Position numbers and translations under genes: made by a program
Notes under the pieces: model-generated
Database searches by the model: none
Told to the model about the DNA's origin: nothing
The model's input: the letters and a program-made list of their open reading frames with translations, nothing else
NCBI GenBank assembly: GCA_032164295.1
Contig: JAJHTX010000012.1
Coordinates: 1,426,001 to 1,490,000, forward strand
Origin: Inonotus obliquus
Taxonomy: Eukaryota > Basidiomycota > Agaricomycetes > Hymenochaetales > Hymenochaetaceae
Length of the DNA: 64,000 nt
Reading direction: 5' to 3'
Shown here: positions 11,891 to 22,865 of the stretch, piece after piece
Numbering within the stretch: the stretch's first letter is position 1
How the letters are laid out: each line of letters starts with the position of its first letter

Positions 11891-12418
11891 CTAAGCAATC
11901 CGTGTCTTCCACGCTTCGATTTCCTCATCCTCACTGGTAACTTCTCCTTCATCCTCATCCGCATCAACTCTGTACCATTTTGGCTGACGGCCCTTCGGTA
12001 GCATCATAAGATCGCGTATAATTTCGATCTGGTCGTTGGTGACTTCTAATCCCTCCAAGCTCTTCTTGCCGAAACATTCCAGAAAGGAAACGATTGTAGT
12101 GTCCCTTTTGCGATGAATGACTGGTTTCCAGGACATCTCGACTCCATTCCCTCCTTTTTCCGTTTGCCAAATGTACTTCTGGACTCCGGCCATCGTAATC
12201 AACGCACCGATAGGCTTGTCCAGAACAAGTGGTAATCCATTTTGAGTTGCGATTTTTTTCATCTGTTTCTTCTTTAGATGAAAGCCGTATACCCAAGTCT
12301 CCATCTGGTCCCAACTGTCAAAGCAGTCAGATTCGTCTGCACAAGGGATTACAAAATACCATGTGCATCCTTACCTGGTTGCAGAGTCTGCATCGTACTT
12401 GATAGCATGCTCCGCCAT
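11891..12418 (-). CDS. Small acidic protein of a local tandem family, copy 3
   Basis: Exons 12418..12375 (MAEHAIKYDADSAT then a split codon) and 12314..11891, phase 2, 155 residues. Unknown function. In order it shows ETWVYGFHLKKKQMKKIATQ near residue 20, GLPLVLDKP, GVQKYIWQTEKGGNG, a short beta-like run TTIVSFLECF, helix TNDQIEIIRDLMMLP, GRQPKWYRV and an acidic tail (DADEDEGE, SEDEEIEAW). No signal peptide or membrane segment; probably cytosolic or nuclear. The regular GTAAGG donor, TTGACAG acceptor and exact phase support a real spliced gene. It forms a 1.38-kb tandem unit with repeat R2. Confidence 0.72.
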
Positions 12419-12559
12419 CGGCAAGGCTTTGTTTGTTTAATTGCAACTTGGGCGATAACAGAAGTGTGGTTGGTGAGATGCGAGATGCGGGAGAGTTGAT
12501 AGCTACGAGGGAAGATAAGCATGCTCTTTATAGCCAAAATTATGCAGCCTGGGTCACAT

Positions 12560-13110
12560 GTTATAAACTTGCGTTCGCGAGTATCAATAGTTTCACCCGC
12601 ACCTTTGCCACACATTGCATAATTGCAAATGCCCAGCAACACGTTGGATCCAGCATTTGTGAACACAACGGACATGGAAGTGTCACTATTCTTACTTCCG
12701 CATGTGGTGAGAGTTGCAGCACTATCATCGGATTTTGCGAGAAGAGTGTCGAAAAAACCAATCATATGCAACTCTTCCACCTCTGAGTCTCATAATAGTT
12801 GTCACCGTTGTCCATGTCAAACAGGATTAGACCCAGGGGAGTGCCTTTCTGAGATGAGTCAAGAGGTCGAACCAACTTCAGTTAGACAAAAGATGAGGAA
12901 GCTGCCAGAGTTGGTCAGAAAACGAACGGAAGGAAGTACGGAAACGACACGTCATATTATTGGCTCATGTTAGTCTCGACTCTTCTATACGTTGAAGCAT
13001 TCCAATCAACGGTCCGGATAGTGTATCTCTACAGACAGCAAACAAGTGAATTTTCAAACAGCCGTTGCTTGTGTTCAGAGGAATGTGATGCAGCGTAGGG
13101 ATAGCAGAGA
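12560..13110. repeat. Long direct repeat, copy R3
   Basis: Third copy of the repeat beginning with a block like AACTTGCGTTCGCGAGTATC. With family copy 4 it makes a unit (about 12556-13945) that mirrors R2 plus copy 3 (about 11175-12555). Each unit ends in GGGTCACATGTT. Open frames occur on both strands here, but their counterparts in R2 are interrupted. Confidence 0.8.
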
Positions 13111-13293
13111 TTTATTACATGCATCTAGTAATGTGGATTCCATGGCTTGCGCTTGCGCTATTGCACTATTCCTTCCATCAATACCAGGTTTTATATACTT
13201 GATTCTTCAATAGTCAAACAATTATTGTGTCGCTGATAGTCTACGGTAGACAATCTAAAACAAAAAAAATAACGGTACTTCCATGAGAAGTGG

Positions 13294-13823
13294 TCATCGT
13301 TGTCGCTTGTTGCGCCATTCTTCGACTTCTTCATCCTCACTGCTAACTTCTCCTTCATCCTCATCTGCATCAACTCTGTACCATCTGGGCTTACGTCCCT
13401 CCGGTAGCATCATGAGTTTCCGTACAAGATCAATCTGATCATCGGTAGCTTCAAGTCCTTCTTTGCTCTTCTTGTCGAAACACTCCAGAAAGGAAACAAT
13501 TACAACGCTCCTTCCACGATGAACAATTGATTTCCAGGTGAGATAGAAGGCATGTCTTCCCTTCTTCCTTTGCCATATGTGATCTCCGACGTCCTCCATC
13601 GTGTGCGTTGGATCCAAACCCTCCATACTACATGGCAATTCCAGTGTCATGGCGATATGCTTTATCTGCTTCTCTTTGAGATGAAACCCGTAAACCCAAG
13701 TCTCCCTCTGTTTCCATCTGTAAAGATAGTCAGGCCCGACTGAGGCATTACAAATTGTCATGTGCATCCTTACCTGGACTGGGTTGCAGTGCGTACAGAG
13801 TATTTGACAGCCTTCTCTGTCAT
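13294..13823 (-). CDS. Small acidic protein of a local tandem family, copy 4
   Basis: Exons 13823..13774 (MTEKAVKYSVRTATQS plus a split codon) and 13717..13294, phase 2, 157 residues. Same layout as copy 3: WKQRETWVYGFHLKEKQIKH, GDHIWQRKKGRHAF, SVVIVSFLECFDKK, DDQIDLVRKLMMLP, GRKPRWYRV, then the acidic tail DADEDEGEVSSEDEE ending in basic NKRQR. Differences from copy 3 are spread along the gene but leave the frame, the hydrophobic pattern and the splice sites intact, which suggests selection. Function unknown. Confidence 0.72.
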
Positions 13824-14323
13824 TGGAAAGGTCGCGTTTGTATTCGCAAGGAAGTAATATGATGATATGCGAGACGTGTGAGACTCGATAGCGACTAGGA
13901 GATGAAGGGTGTTTTTTATAGTTAAAATTATGCGGCTTGGGTCACATGTTCGATTCATGGTTGCCAGGTTACAAGGTCACAGATTCCATCGTGTTCCATC
14001 ACACGTACACCAGATACCTTTCACGCATTTCCATTCCTGAATTTTGAGCACAATAAATCATGATGGAAGGTGCCTATCCAATTGTAAGCTGCTCGCTCTG
14101 TTTGAATCTTCCACATCAAACGATCGCACAAAAGAAGAAGGTTTCTTATTTCAACTGTTTTGTAACCTGGGATGTGCGCCACTTACCTTGACACTATATA
14201 TACCCTCTCGGGTCTCATCTCATACAACAGAACCATTACTTCTGAGGAGACCCGAATCTTGGCTTTCTCCCTCATTATATTCAGTACGTCCTTTCAGGAT
14301 AGTCCTAATAGTATGATTGACGT

Positions 14324-15097
14324 ATGCATCTTGAAGGGATGGATATCAGAACTGGCGATACATGGGACTCCAAACGAGATTCGCTCATGCGTACGGTGCT
14401 TGCAGATATTGAGGCTGAACGCAGGGAGCAAGCTCAAGCAGAAGGAAATCTTCATATTTACCGCGGCCTTGAGTTCAATTGGTATGGAATATGGAACTGC
14501 GAGCTAGCCCGGATTTGCGAACAGACAAGCCTTACCCCATGCCCTCAATATTGGATATCACGAATTGTCCAAACTCAAGACGAAATCAAGAAGAGAAAGG
14601 CATTAATTCCCGACTTTGTACTCCTGCGTAGAACCCAGGATGACCATCCGGCTGCTCAGGCTGACCGTCCGGCTCAAGCTGATCGTCCGGCTGCTGCCCA
14701 GGTCGACAATCCGGCCAGAGACAGTTGGAAAGTTGTGGCACTTGTGGAGATCAAGTGCTTACCTGTCAATGACGAAGGTGTTAGTGTAGCGAAGGGACTG
14801 ATGGAAGCAACTATCGATCTTAATGATCAGATAGAACTCCTCTACAAAAGCCCCGAGAAAAACAAAGGAGTCATTGGTATTGCTGTAGCTGGGAAGTGGT
14901 GGAATTGGAAAGCAACAACGCCAGACGACTTTGGAATAGGCTCACAGCCATCGGAAGATGATGATCCGTCGTATCGTCCTCGTCAGAGTATACCCAGAAG
15001 ACGTCAAAATAGATCAAACTACCAGCTTGGAACCGTAGAGAGCAATGCGGCAATGCTGGACATGCGCTCTGCTATCGCCAATTTGTCCAGACTCTGA
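14324..15097 (+). CDS. PD-(D/E)XK-nuclease-like domain protein
   Basis: Single open frame of 257 residues starting MHLEGMDIRTGDTWD. It carries the spaced signature of the PD-(D/E)XK fold: a helix with glutamate (NCELARICEQ, about residue 60), I-P-D-F-V-L-L (about 97) and V-A-L-V-E-I-K-C (about 141). Between the last two is a short Ala/Pro repeat, AQADRP twice with variants, likely a disordered loop. The C-terminal 60 residues are polar, with RPRQS and RRRQNRS. Similar domains occur in many basidiomycete hypothetical proteins, some nuclease-like. A TATATATA run lies near 14196 and may be the promoter. Upstream exons are possible. The fold call is from motif spacing only. Confidence 0.62.
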   Translation: MHLEGMDIRTGDTWDSKRDSLMRTVLADIEAERREQAQAEGNLHIYRGLEFNWYGIWNCELARICEQTSLTPCPQYWISRIVQTQDEIKKRKALIPDFVLLRRTQDDHPAAQADRPAQADRPAAAQVDNPARDSWKVVALVEIKCLPVNDEGVSVAKGLMEATIDLNDQIELLYKSPEKNKGVIGIAVAGKWWNWKATTPDDFGIGSQPSEDDDPSYRPRQSIPRRRQNRSNYQLGTVESNAAMLDMRSAIANLSRL

Positions 15098-16240
15098 CAA
15101 GTTTCCTAACACGAAGTCGTGCCAGAAGGACTATAGTGTGAGTGGTTGCCCTGCTCCCTGTTCCCACACTGTTTCTAACTCATCTATGACTTCGGTACCA
15201 GGTCTCATATTAAACACTGTAGAATCCGGGTATAAATTGCATAGTGTTTGACTGTCAAACCAAATATGTACTTAGTGAAAGAAGAATCGTCAATTGATAA
15301 AGTCAAGTTTATACTGCATAAAAGAAAACACCACCTTACGTACAAACAAAACACTCGTCCTCGCACCATTATCAGTGATAACAGTGCGCGATCCGAATCT
15401 GACACATCTGTTCAAAGGATAGTTACTGAATTGCTATTCAAGACACACACGTTGCATTAGCCACTTACGCTCCCTTTGATACCTCTACTGGCAGCTCCCT
15501 TCATGCATCACTTTCTCGCCTCAATATACAATATATGTGTCAATCGTCCGCACTCGAACCATTATTGGCTTCCTCCTCGGGGAGTTTCTCGGTGACTACC
15601 AGGCTCATCAATTATTTCAAGACCACTGAACTCCATAAAGACGTGATGAAAGCGGAGTTACGGCAATAGTGGCGGACTCGTGTTTAGTTCAGGCCTGCCA
15701 TAGTCCCTTTCCTTGGGCCACGAATAGAGACATCGGATATGGCTCTTAGGCCCTTGTTTTCTCGATTTGTTCTATGTAATTGATCAAGTTATTCGACTTA
15801 ATATGAACGCAGGCCCCTTTCGGAACTCACAATCCAGTTGCATTCCATTTTATCATTCACATCTACGCGAGGAGTGATCAACACATGCCTTGTGCTGAAT
15901 CTGGGAGACTTTTGATCCTGGTGCTTGGTGCGGATGTATTTCATGCGTAGGACTTCTTCGGAATGGAAGTCAACTTGATAGACAACCCTACCGGATCTAT
16001 CCTGCGGTGCTGCCATCATTTCTCTAAGTGCCATCACGACGCCACCAAAATGCATCATTCCAGCTCCAATCATCAAACGAAAGCGACGTCTTTCCTGACA
16101 ACATAAATGTCAAATCGACGGCCCGTAATCCGCATGAGCCAAGGGATAAATTCAGCCGCTCTCTTGGCTTTGTTTTTGTACACGAGCGCAGCGATCATAG
16201 TGACACGCCACATATCTAACTTGAAAGCTTAGTCCACCAA
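15098..16240. other. Intergenic region with one weak minus-strand open frame
   Basis: No recognised gene. A minus frame from the ATG at about 16073 to 15798 (about 91 codons) has a regular composition and may be an exon of an unknown or decayed gene, but no partner exons were found. The stretch near 16138 shares GCCAAGGGATAAA with the region before the Ser-rich gene (19750). Confidence 0.35.
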
Positions 16241-16510
16241 GAGATACTGCACGAATTTGGGGCTGACAAGGACTGCGAGTAGTTCTCGCCGCTTCTCTTT
16301 CGTCCATCTCTCTCAGCTTGCTATTCCTTCGGGAACGCCCCCCCCCTCCCCCAGCAACGTTTGTTCGTTCCTCTCGTCAGGGGAAATTTATGAAACAGAA
16401 GTTGCAATATGGGAGTACTGCGGATACGTCATCCAGCAAGTTCCACCCATCATAAGCTCGGTGTCCCATACACGTTCCATCTGAAATGCAAATCGAGTCG
16501 TGATGCTGAG
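16240..16510 (+). pseudogene. Degenerate duplicate of the 5' part of the Ser/Pro-rich gene at 20005
   Basis: The segment resembles 19890-20165 of the downstream gene. Shared blocks include TCCATCTCTCTCAGCTTGC / TCCGTCTCTCTCAGTTTCC, ATGAAACAGAAGTTGCAATATG / ATGGACAGAAGTTACAATATG and ACACGTTCCATCT. The frame is lost and a homopolymer C run has been gained. Confidence 0.6.
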
Positions 16511-16739
16511 CAAGCTGCGAATTGTGGTTTGCAAGGCGGACCATGGATTCATAGATGTATGGAGTAGATTGGGATATAGCTGGAGCATACGTAATCGTGA
16601 GACTGTTGGTGTTCCCTTAGAAATGCGGACATATCCATGCTGTAAGTCTAGGCGCCAGCCAGATACACGAATGCACGAACAACACACGACTACATTGCAG
16701 CATCCAGAAGAACACGGCGGGCGGTTCGATAGAGTATCA

Positions 16740-18530
16740 TAGGAGATTATTGAACGTCGAGGAGATGCTGCACCAAGTAGAGGCGGGCATACTCCAGGTG
16801 AGATGGAATGTATTCCGTGGCGTGATTAGCAAGTCCTGGATCATCGTCTCTATGGATGAAGGTCGACTCCAAATCATATATACGGATCGTCGACGCACTC
16901 CTTTGACATACGGTAGTCTGAAAAGAAGGTATGGAACAGTCCGACAGTACTCGCCTCCATGTACACGATCAGACTTCGAAGTTGTAACAAGATAAGGCGC
17001 GATGTATTATGTGGCTTCCAACCAAGAATAGCGTCGTATGGACAGAAGAACCTTGCTGAGGATGATCAGAACAAGAATCTTCCTAAAGCGGTCCTTCAAC
17101 CTTTCGTCTACGAGCTTCTCCTCTAAATGCAATTCTCTGTTTCCTCACCAAGGGCGAATTACGCGCGAAGGTAGACGAGCACATCCCGCTGGCCTGATGG
17201 CATTGAGCTGTCCAGTTCAACTACACACACGGTACCTTGCGGCGAAAAAAGAAGTTTGTCGATGTCCGACTCTCGTCGACTGGTATTGTATACGGATGAA
17301 CTTGGGTAGCTTTGGAAAGTCTCGCCGGAGAAGGTCCATCAGAACGCGCCGCGTCATAGGCGCACATTCATCGAAAGCGTCGAGCACAACGGCGGGCTCT
17401 GACGCTAGCTTCGCGGCAGCATTGAGTGGTCGTAGCAAGAGCTTCGTGAACTGCTCCGCCGGAGATGCCATCAAAATGACTTTGTCGTTTTCGATTTCAA
17501 ATAGGATGCTCGATCCGATGGTCTCTCGAAGAATAGAAACGCACCGAGCCGAGACATGTCTCGTTGCTTGCTTGCAATGGTCGTACTGATGTTAATCTTC
17601 CCTGAGCACGCAACGCCATGCAGCCAGGAGATATTCTTCTTCGTATCTGAGAGAACCCACTCGATTATCTATTCCCTGACTCCTATGCGTGTCTCCGGTA
17701 AGCAAAGACGGAGATCAAAGGCTTCAAGTGAAACTGGAACCGGGATAGCACTAATAGGCACTGATTGTCCACTAGGTAGCGTCATCTCAGCCTATCCATG
17801 ATAAAATGGCTATTGTACTCACATATTTCACCGATGCCCTGCAGCACCCGTGATGAAACAACGGCGGTGTGGAGAATCGTGCCAGAATCGATCTCATCCT
17901 TGAGCTGACTTAACGCGGCCTCAAATTCGTCGATCTTTGTCATGACGCCTATATCCAGCATCCGTCCTAGATAGCATTAGCTATTGTTGGAACAACTTGA
18001 GGGACTGCTTACTGAGGAAGCCACGCTGTGTATACTGGCGCATGAACATGCATCATTCTGCGGTCTGCTTCAGAAGACCCTCGATCGACTGCCGAAGACT
18101 CGACACCTTTCCGGTGTCTGCCTCTCATGGACGAATGCGAAAGCAATCTGTATAGAATGTAACCGCCTGCGGCAATTGACAACGGATGAGCTACCTGCAA
18201 GACGTCCCGAACGAAAATCGCTAAATACCTTGTACAAACCTGACACTAATGACCACGCTACGGTCAGGAATGGCTGCATCTATCAAAACGCTTATGCTTC
18301 AGGTTCGCTGCATATGGAGGAGAACAATGGACTCACTTCTGACACATCGTCCATGACAGTTTGGGGCACCTTCAGCCTCAATAGCAGCTCCCCGGTGGCA
18401 ATGATAAAGTTTTCCCTCTTTGCTCGATAGAGAAAACCCGCCGCTTATTGTCGGTCTCGGTGAAATGCATCGACCGCAAAAATCCGCTTTCCCGAACATG
18501 TGGTCGTTGCCGTTATCGCAGACGTCGATG
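16740..18530 (-). pseudogene. Decayed NACHT-domain NLR gene
   Basis: On the minus strand the parts of a fungal NLR are still readable in order: EGLLKQTAECMFMRQYTQRG and MTKIDEFEAALSQLKDEIDS (about 18000-17860, N-terminal helical region), FDLRLCLPETRIGV, then a stop, IIEWV, ISWLHGVACSGK (about 17620, Walker A, normally GVAGSGKS), LGAFLFFER, LLLRPLNAAAKL, AVVLDAFDECAP (about 17390, Walker B), LLRRDFPKLPKFIRI and FRKILVLIILSKVLLSIRR (about 17070, helical segment after NACHT). In-frame stops, frameshifts and a changed sensor (IQYQSTR in place of ITSRPE) show it is inactive. Such proteins act in non-self recognition in fungi. Confidence 0.8.
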
Positions 18531-20004
18531 AACGTGCTAACGGAGCCGCAAACGCCGGTTTATTAGCGATGAGACTGAACAAGGAAATTTTACGAAGTTA
18601 CCTTTTCCGTTTTCTCCGTTGGCACATCTCTCCAACAATTCGGATATCCTTATTGTAGTAATGCCTATATTGCAAGATCACAATGACTTGTGCTTCACTA
18701 TGATCTCGAACACCGCAGAATCATCCGAGGAAGTGCTAGGAAATCTGCTTCAGATAGATATCCCTTTACTTTGTATCGAGTAGTATGTACACATATACGA
18801 AACGTCCTGACATAACAAACGTCAGGCTAGATGAGCTTGATCAGAGTAACGGAGGGAGGAAGCACCTTTCAGTGAGTATGCGACGGTCAAGGTGATTAGC
18901 TTGTAATGAAGACCTCGCGTCCTATGCCGTCCCCATTCTTTGTAGACCCCTATACTCCTGGACGTCGTACATCCGAGAGGTATGATAGACGCAGGTGTAA
19001 AAGTAGAATCGCATCCGACTGCCAAGTCATAACATGAATGGCTTCTCCTGCAGAAATACTAGTGCCTTCGAACGCGTAAGGATTTCCTTGGAATCATCCG
19101 AGAGCAAGGGCTCTATTAGTTTGCTGCCTATTGATGAGGACATCGGAGCACACTGCAACAATTGTCAAAAAGAAGCAGAATGTGATAAGTACAAAAGCAA
19201 CTTGCGTTACAACCGACTTGGGACACTGTGACCGTGACCAAGAGGTGTTCTCATCGCTTTCCCACGTCCACATGGCTCGATGACCCCATATTAGGAAATA
19301 CCTAATCGATTCTATCTGAAAAAAATCGATCAAAGACTTACGTGTTCTTCTTCACAAACCGTTTAATTATTCACATATCACTGAGTTACCACGACAAGGC
19401 GCGCTGTATACATGAAGAACCAGATCGTGCTGTATCCGAAACATAGTGCTTATCCTTTTGATCCTGGCGCTTAACGCGTGGTCATGTGGCAACAGATGGT
19501 ATGTTTTCTGCATCCGTACAGAACTCCCTCTGCAGTGGACATCGCATTAACAAACAGGGAGTGCCTTAATCGTATACATCGCACTTGACCAGGCTGTAAT
19601 GGACAGTTCTTTGAGCGTCGTTCCAGTTTCACCAATATGGAGACCCTACGTCCTTCGAGCTCCGGTCGTCGCACATAACCAACGTGTTTACTGACGTACC
19701 ATGTTCCCTCGGAAATGCTCAACCGACGACTGATTATTAACTACGCGTAGGCCAAGGGATAAACTCAAAGCCTTCCCTGTATAAGAGCCAAGATGGCCAA
19801 AGCACAGTGCCACATACTCCACCCATAGGCTTAGGCCGCCAAAGCGCTCCTACAAGCCACAATATGCTGCGTGACTTTGTGGCTGCAACCATCCCCGACA
19901 ATGGCTATAAGCCATCCTCTTCGTCTTCTCTTTCATCCGTCTCTCTCAGTTTCCTATTCCCATTCGCGACAATATTCCACGTTCCTCTTGTCAAGCCAGA
20001 TTTT
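18531..20004. other. Intergenic region
   Basis: No gene supported. It may include more remnants of the NLR N-terminus (18550-18850). The 19750-20004 part is a CT-rich leader of the next gene and is open in frame without a clear ATG context. Confidence 0.45.
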
Positions 20005-21207
20005 ATGGACAGAAGTTACAATATGGACACGAAGAAATCTCCTGTCAAGCCCAAGGAGCGGATACGCCGTCCAGAGAGTACCACCCCTTCGATGCAGACG
20101 ATGCCCTCTACCGCAAGCTCAGCATCACATACACGTTCCATCTCAAACGCAATTCGAGACGTGCGCCGACTTCCTCGCAAAGCTTCACGCATCATGTGCA
20201 TTCACGATCTGGCCTGTGACGGGTCGCAAATTGCAGTAGATCAGTATCTCTCCGTCGTGAATACCCGAGCTAGTCAAGATTTTGGGAGCGTCGGGCTTGG
20301 GGCTGGTGGCATGGGTCCAGTCAAAGAGAGGGCTGCGATACGAGCACCTTTGGTGGAGATATCGGCATCCCAGAGCAGCTCAGGAACATGCTCCATTTCC
20401 AACGGTTCCAACACAAATCTGAGCTCGAGCGACTTACGAACTTCTTCCTCTGCCGCAACCTCTGTTACCGGCTCAGGTTCAGTGGAGAGTGCTCCAAGCA
20501 AGCGCCGAGATACTTCTCAGAACCATCCTATCCTAGGTGGTCCGATTATGGCTCCCGAGGAGCTTGCGAAGGCTCTTGAGAGACAGTCCCTCGTCGACTC
20601 GCAGCAGCCACCCATGCCAAACCACGCTTCAGGACGTGATGAGGGCCTCGTCGCACCTAATAGCCGCAACTTCAGCTTTCCTATTCCAGAAGTCACGACT
20701 TCATACCATGATGACGAAGACCCCATTCCTCGTCCTCTTTCCCCTCCAAATTTCCATTTCCGCCGACAACGAGTTACTAGTGAGACAGGCTCGATCATCG
20801 AACCATACACGACTCCTAGTCCTGCGAACTCCCCACCTGGCTCTCCTCGAGTCAACCGATACCAACCTCATCTGCATGAAATCCTTTCGTGCGAAGACCT
20901 CCGATCGACAAGGATGACTCCTTTCAATAGTGATCTTGAACCCAGCTTTTATGATAAACGCAAGGCATGGGATGAGAAAAGTATCAAGTCGGATATTGGA
21001 TTTAGTACGCGTCCTCGCACTCTATCCCAACGTAGTTCCATGACTTCGACTAGTGGTGCTTCTTGCCCCACGACTCCTAAGAAGGGAGGAAGAGAGAAGA
21101 CATCGGGATACCCTGCCGTTCGCTCTCGTTCGCGTCTGCGCCCTTCTGGACCATTGATCAAGGAAGAGGAAGATACCAACGAGTTGAAACGTGTCTTCTC
21201 CCACTGA
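20005..21207 (+). CDS. Ser/Pro-rich, mostly disordered protein of unknown function
   Basis: One long exon; from the ATG at 20005 it encodes 400 residues. In-frame ATGs at 19864 and 20023 are alternatives; I prefer 20005 or 20023 because the sequence before them looks like a CT-rich leader. It has poly-Ser patches, proline-directed sites (TPSPANSPPGSP, RPLSPPNF), basic patches (KKSPVKPKER, RSRSRLRPSG) and an ordered-looking piece, IMAPEELAKALERQSL. No membrane segment or enzyme motif. Many S/T-P sites suggest a phosphorylated scaffold or signalling protein, but that is inference. A decayed copy of its 5' end lies at 16240. Confidence 0.7.
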   Translation: MDRSYNMDTKKSPVKPKERIRRPESTTPSMQTMPSTASSASHTRSISNAIRDVRRLPRKASRIMCIHDLACDGSQIAVDQYLSVVNTRASQDFGSVGLGAGGMGPVKERAAIRAPLVEISASQSSSGTCSISNGSNTNLSSSDLRTSSSAATSVTGSGSVESAPSKRRDTSQNHPILGGPIMAPEELAKALERQSLVDSQQPPMPNHASGRDEGLVAPNSRNFSFPIPEVTTSYHDDEDPIPRPLSPPNFHFRRQRVTSETGSIIEPYTTPSPANSPPGSPRVNRYQPHLHEILSCEDLRSTRMTPFNSDLEPSFYDKRKAWDEKSIKSDIGFSTRPRTLSQRSSMTSTSGASCPTTPKKGGREKTSGYPAVRSRSRLRPSGPLIKEEEDTNELKRVFSH

Positions 21208-21489
21208 TATGATATCGAGTGCGCACAGTACCGATAGAGCGGGCGATTCCTTCGATGGCGTGCTTCCTTTTTGTTAGTCTTTTATATTCACTTATTCAGA
21301 CTCTATTATTTTACCTTTTCCTTTCTCTAATGTCTACACTCACCTTTCTTACTAGTACTAATACCTAGACAACATTTTGATCGCTCTGTATTTCCCCTTA
21401 TACTCTACACTTTATAGATCTAATAGACATCTCCCATCCTGTCTTCCCTTTGTGACTCCAATGTATCATAATAGACCCGAGAAAGCAAA
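21208..21489. other. 3' untranslated/intergenic region between convergent genes
   Basis: CT- and AT-rich spacer between the Ser-rich gene (plus) and the Nudix gene (minus), both transcribed into it. Nothing else seen. Confidence 0.5.
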
Positions 21490-22865
21490 TTAGAATGGAC
21501 TTCGTTCTGAATCAAGCAAACACCCGACCTGTTCAGATGGCGACCACAAATTGTAATCGAATCGCCCGTGCATTCTCGTAACGATTTCGAGATAATTGGG
21601 GTCGGATTCTGGGGTAATGTGTCCATGGCGGACCAGAAAGTCAACCAATGCTTCGACGGAAAACATCCAGGACATGGTAAGCATATGTTATTCAAAAGGG
21701 AGCGGAACCAACCTAAAGCACAATTGGGCTTGAAGAGTCCTTTGTGCATTCGATGTATCACTTCGCTTAGTGGCAGGAACTGGCAATGAAGGGGAATTCA
21801 GGTGGATATTTTCATCGAACGACACGAAAGAAACTACCTCAAAGGCCTCGACTTCGTCATCGAGAGGTTTAGGACGGAACCTCTCAAATTCCGCTTCGGT
21901 TGTGATGGAAGGAATCTCAAGATCATAGACATATCTTTCAACGTGGAGTGAATCCATGATCCAGCTTTACTTCCATAAAGTGCAGAGACCTACTCAACCT
22001 CCGGCTGCAGCCATCTGTCCTTTCTGCAGGTCGGTTTGAGAATGACTTCCGGCATGAAGATTAGATTTAAATATGCTCACTGGAAGAAATAAGAGATAGC
22101 ACCGACGCCATGTGCATGAGCACGGATGACATCTTCACTGAGACTGGCCTCCTCCATACTCTCTTTGACAAGTGCCTCAAATGGCGACATCCCCGAGGGA
22201 ATCCCACCGGCCACTGTATTATCCAGCAGTCCCGGCCATCTGCTCAAAGTCAGGAATCCGAATGTTTAGCTCCTTATTCCATCTGCGACGTACGTTGATT
22301 TTGTCCTCGAACGAGTTGGAACCCATATCATCCACTCTCCGTCAGATCCGGGTGGTGGTCTCTGAAATGCTGTCATGTGCACACCATACGTAACGATTCC
22401 AAACAGCGACGAAGCAGCACGTTCGATAGTAGAAGCAGTGCCTTCCTTGGTCAATCTACTAAATGGATGTTCATAGATAGGATACAGCTCATTACGCCAT
22501 CGTTTTCCCGCAATCACCCCAGCGAAGACACCGAAGTCGCGCCAACGTGTGCATGTTTCTGCTAACGCAGCTGAACGTGACGATTGATCCGTCAGATGGG
22601 GCGCGAGGTGCACGTGCGTTATTCGTCCTGTTGGCTGTGAGGTCAGGAATACCCAAGACTGCTCACGCCCTTCGCGAGACAAGAGGGCGTTATCTTCTTG
22701 CAAAGCTTGAACCACCTCAGGCCATAAGAGCCCAACTGGCGCTATAAGAGATCTAGGATCACCAGATATGCAGAACAAAGTAAGCTCCTCGCGATGTTCG
22801 GTCAACTTGAAGTTATCGCAGGCCTCGACGATGGAAAGGAATGAATCCTGCTGTGCTGCGGACAT
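21490..22865 (-). CDS. Nudix hydrolase with DUF4743 N-terminal domain (yeast YJR142W type, thiamine-pyrophosphokinase-related)
   Basis: Six exons close in phase: 22865..22294, 22239..22081, 22023..21994, 21934..21838, 21779..21713 and 21650..21490, giving about 361 residues. The N-terminal domain begins SAAQQDSFLSIVEACDNF and has VHLAPHL and GKRWRNELYPIYEH. Then come FGIVTYGVHMTAF, W-V-P-T-R-S-R-T-K-S-T split by intron 1, WPGLLDNTVAGGIPSGMSP and the Nudix helix VKESMEEASL, followed by LQPEVEYVYDLEIP, LFKPNCAL, VDFLVRHGHITPE and RMHGRFDY near the C-terminus. The first Nudix-box acid and final glycine are replaced (M and S), while the K-E-x-x-E-E core remains. Family members hydrolyse oxidised thiamine diphosphates or related nucleotides. 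A more upstream in-frame start has no ATG. Head-to-head with MIC12. Confidence 0.88.

Noticed and set aside
19807..20004. Extension of the Ser/Pro-rich protein by about 66 residues upstream
   Set aside because: The open frame begins at GTG, the sequence is CT-rich leader-like, and the ATG at 19864 has no supporting similarity. Left as an alternative.
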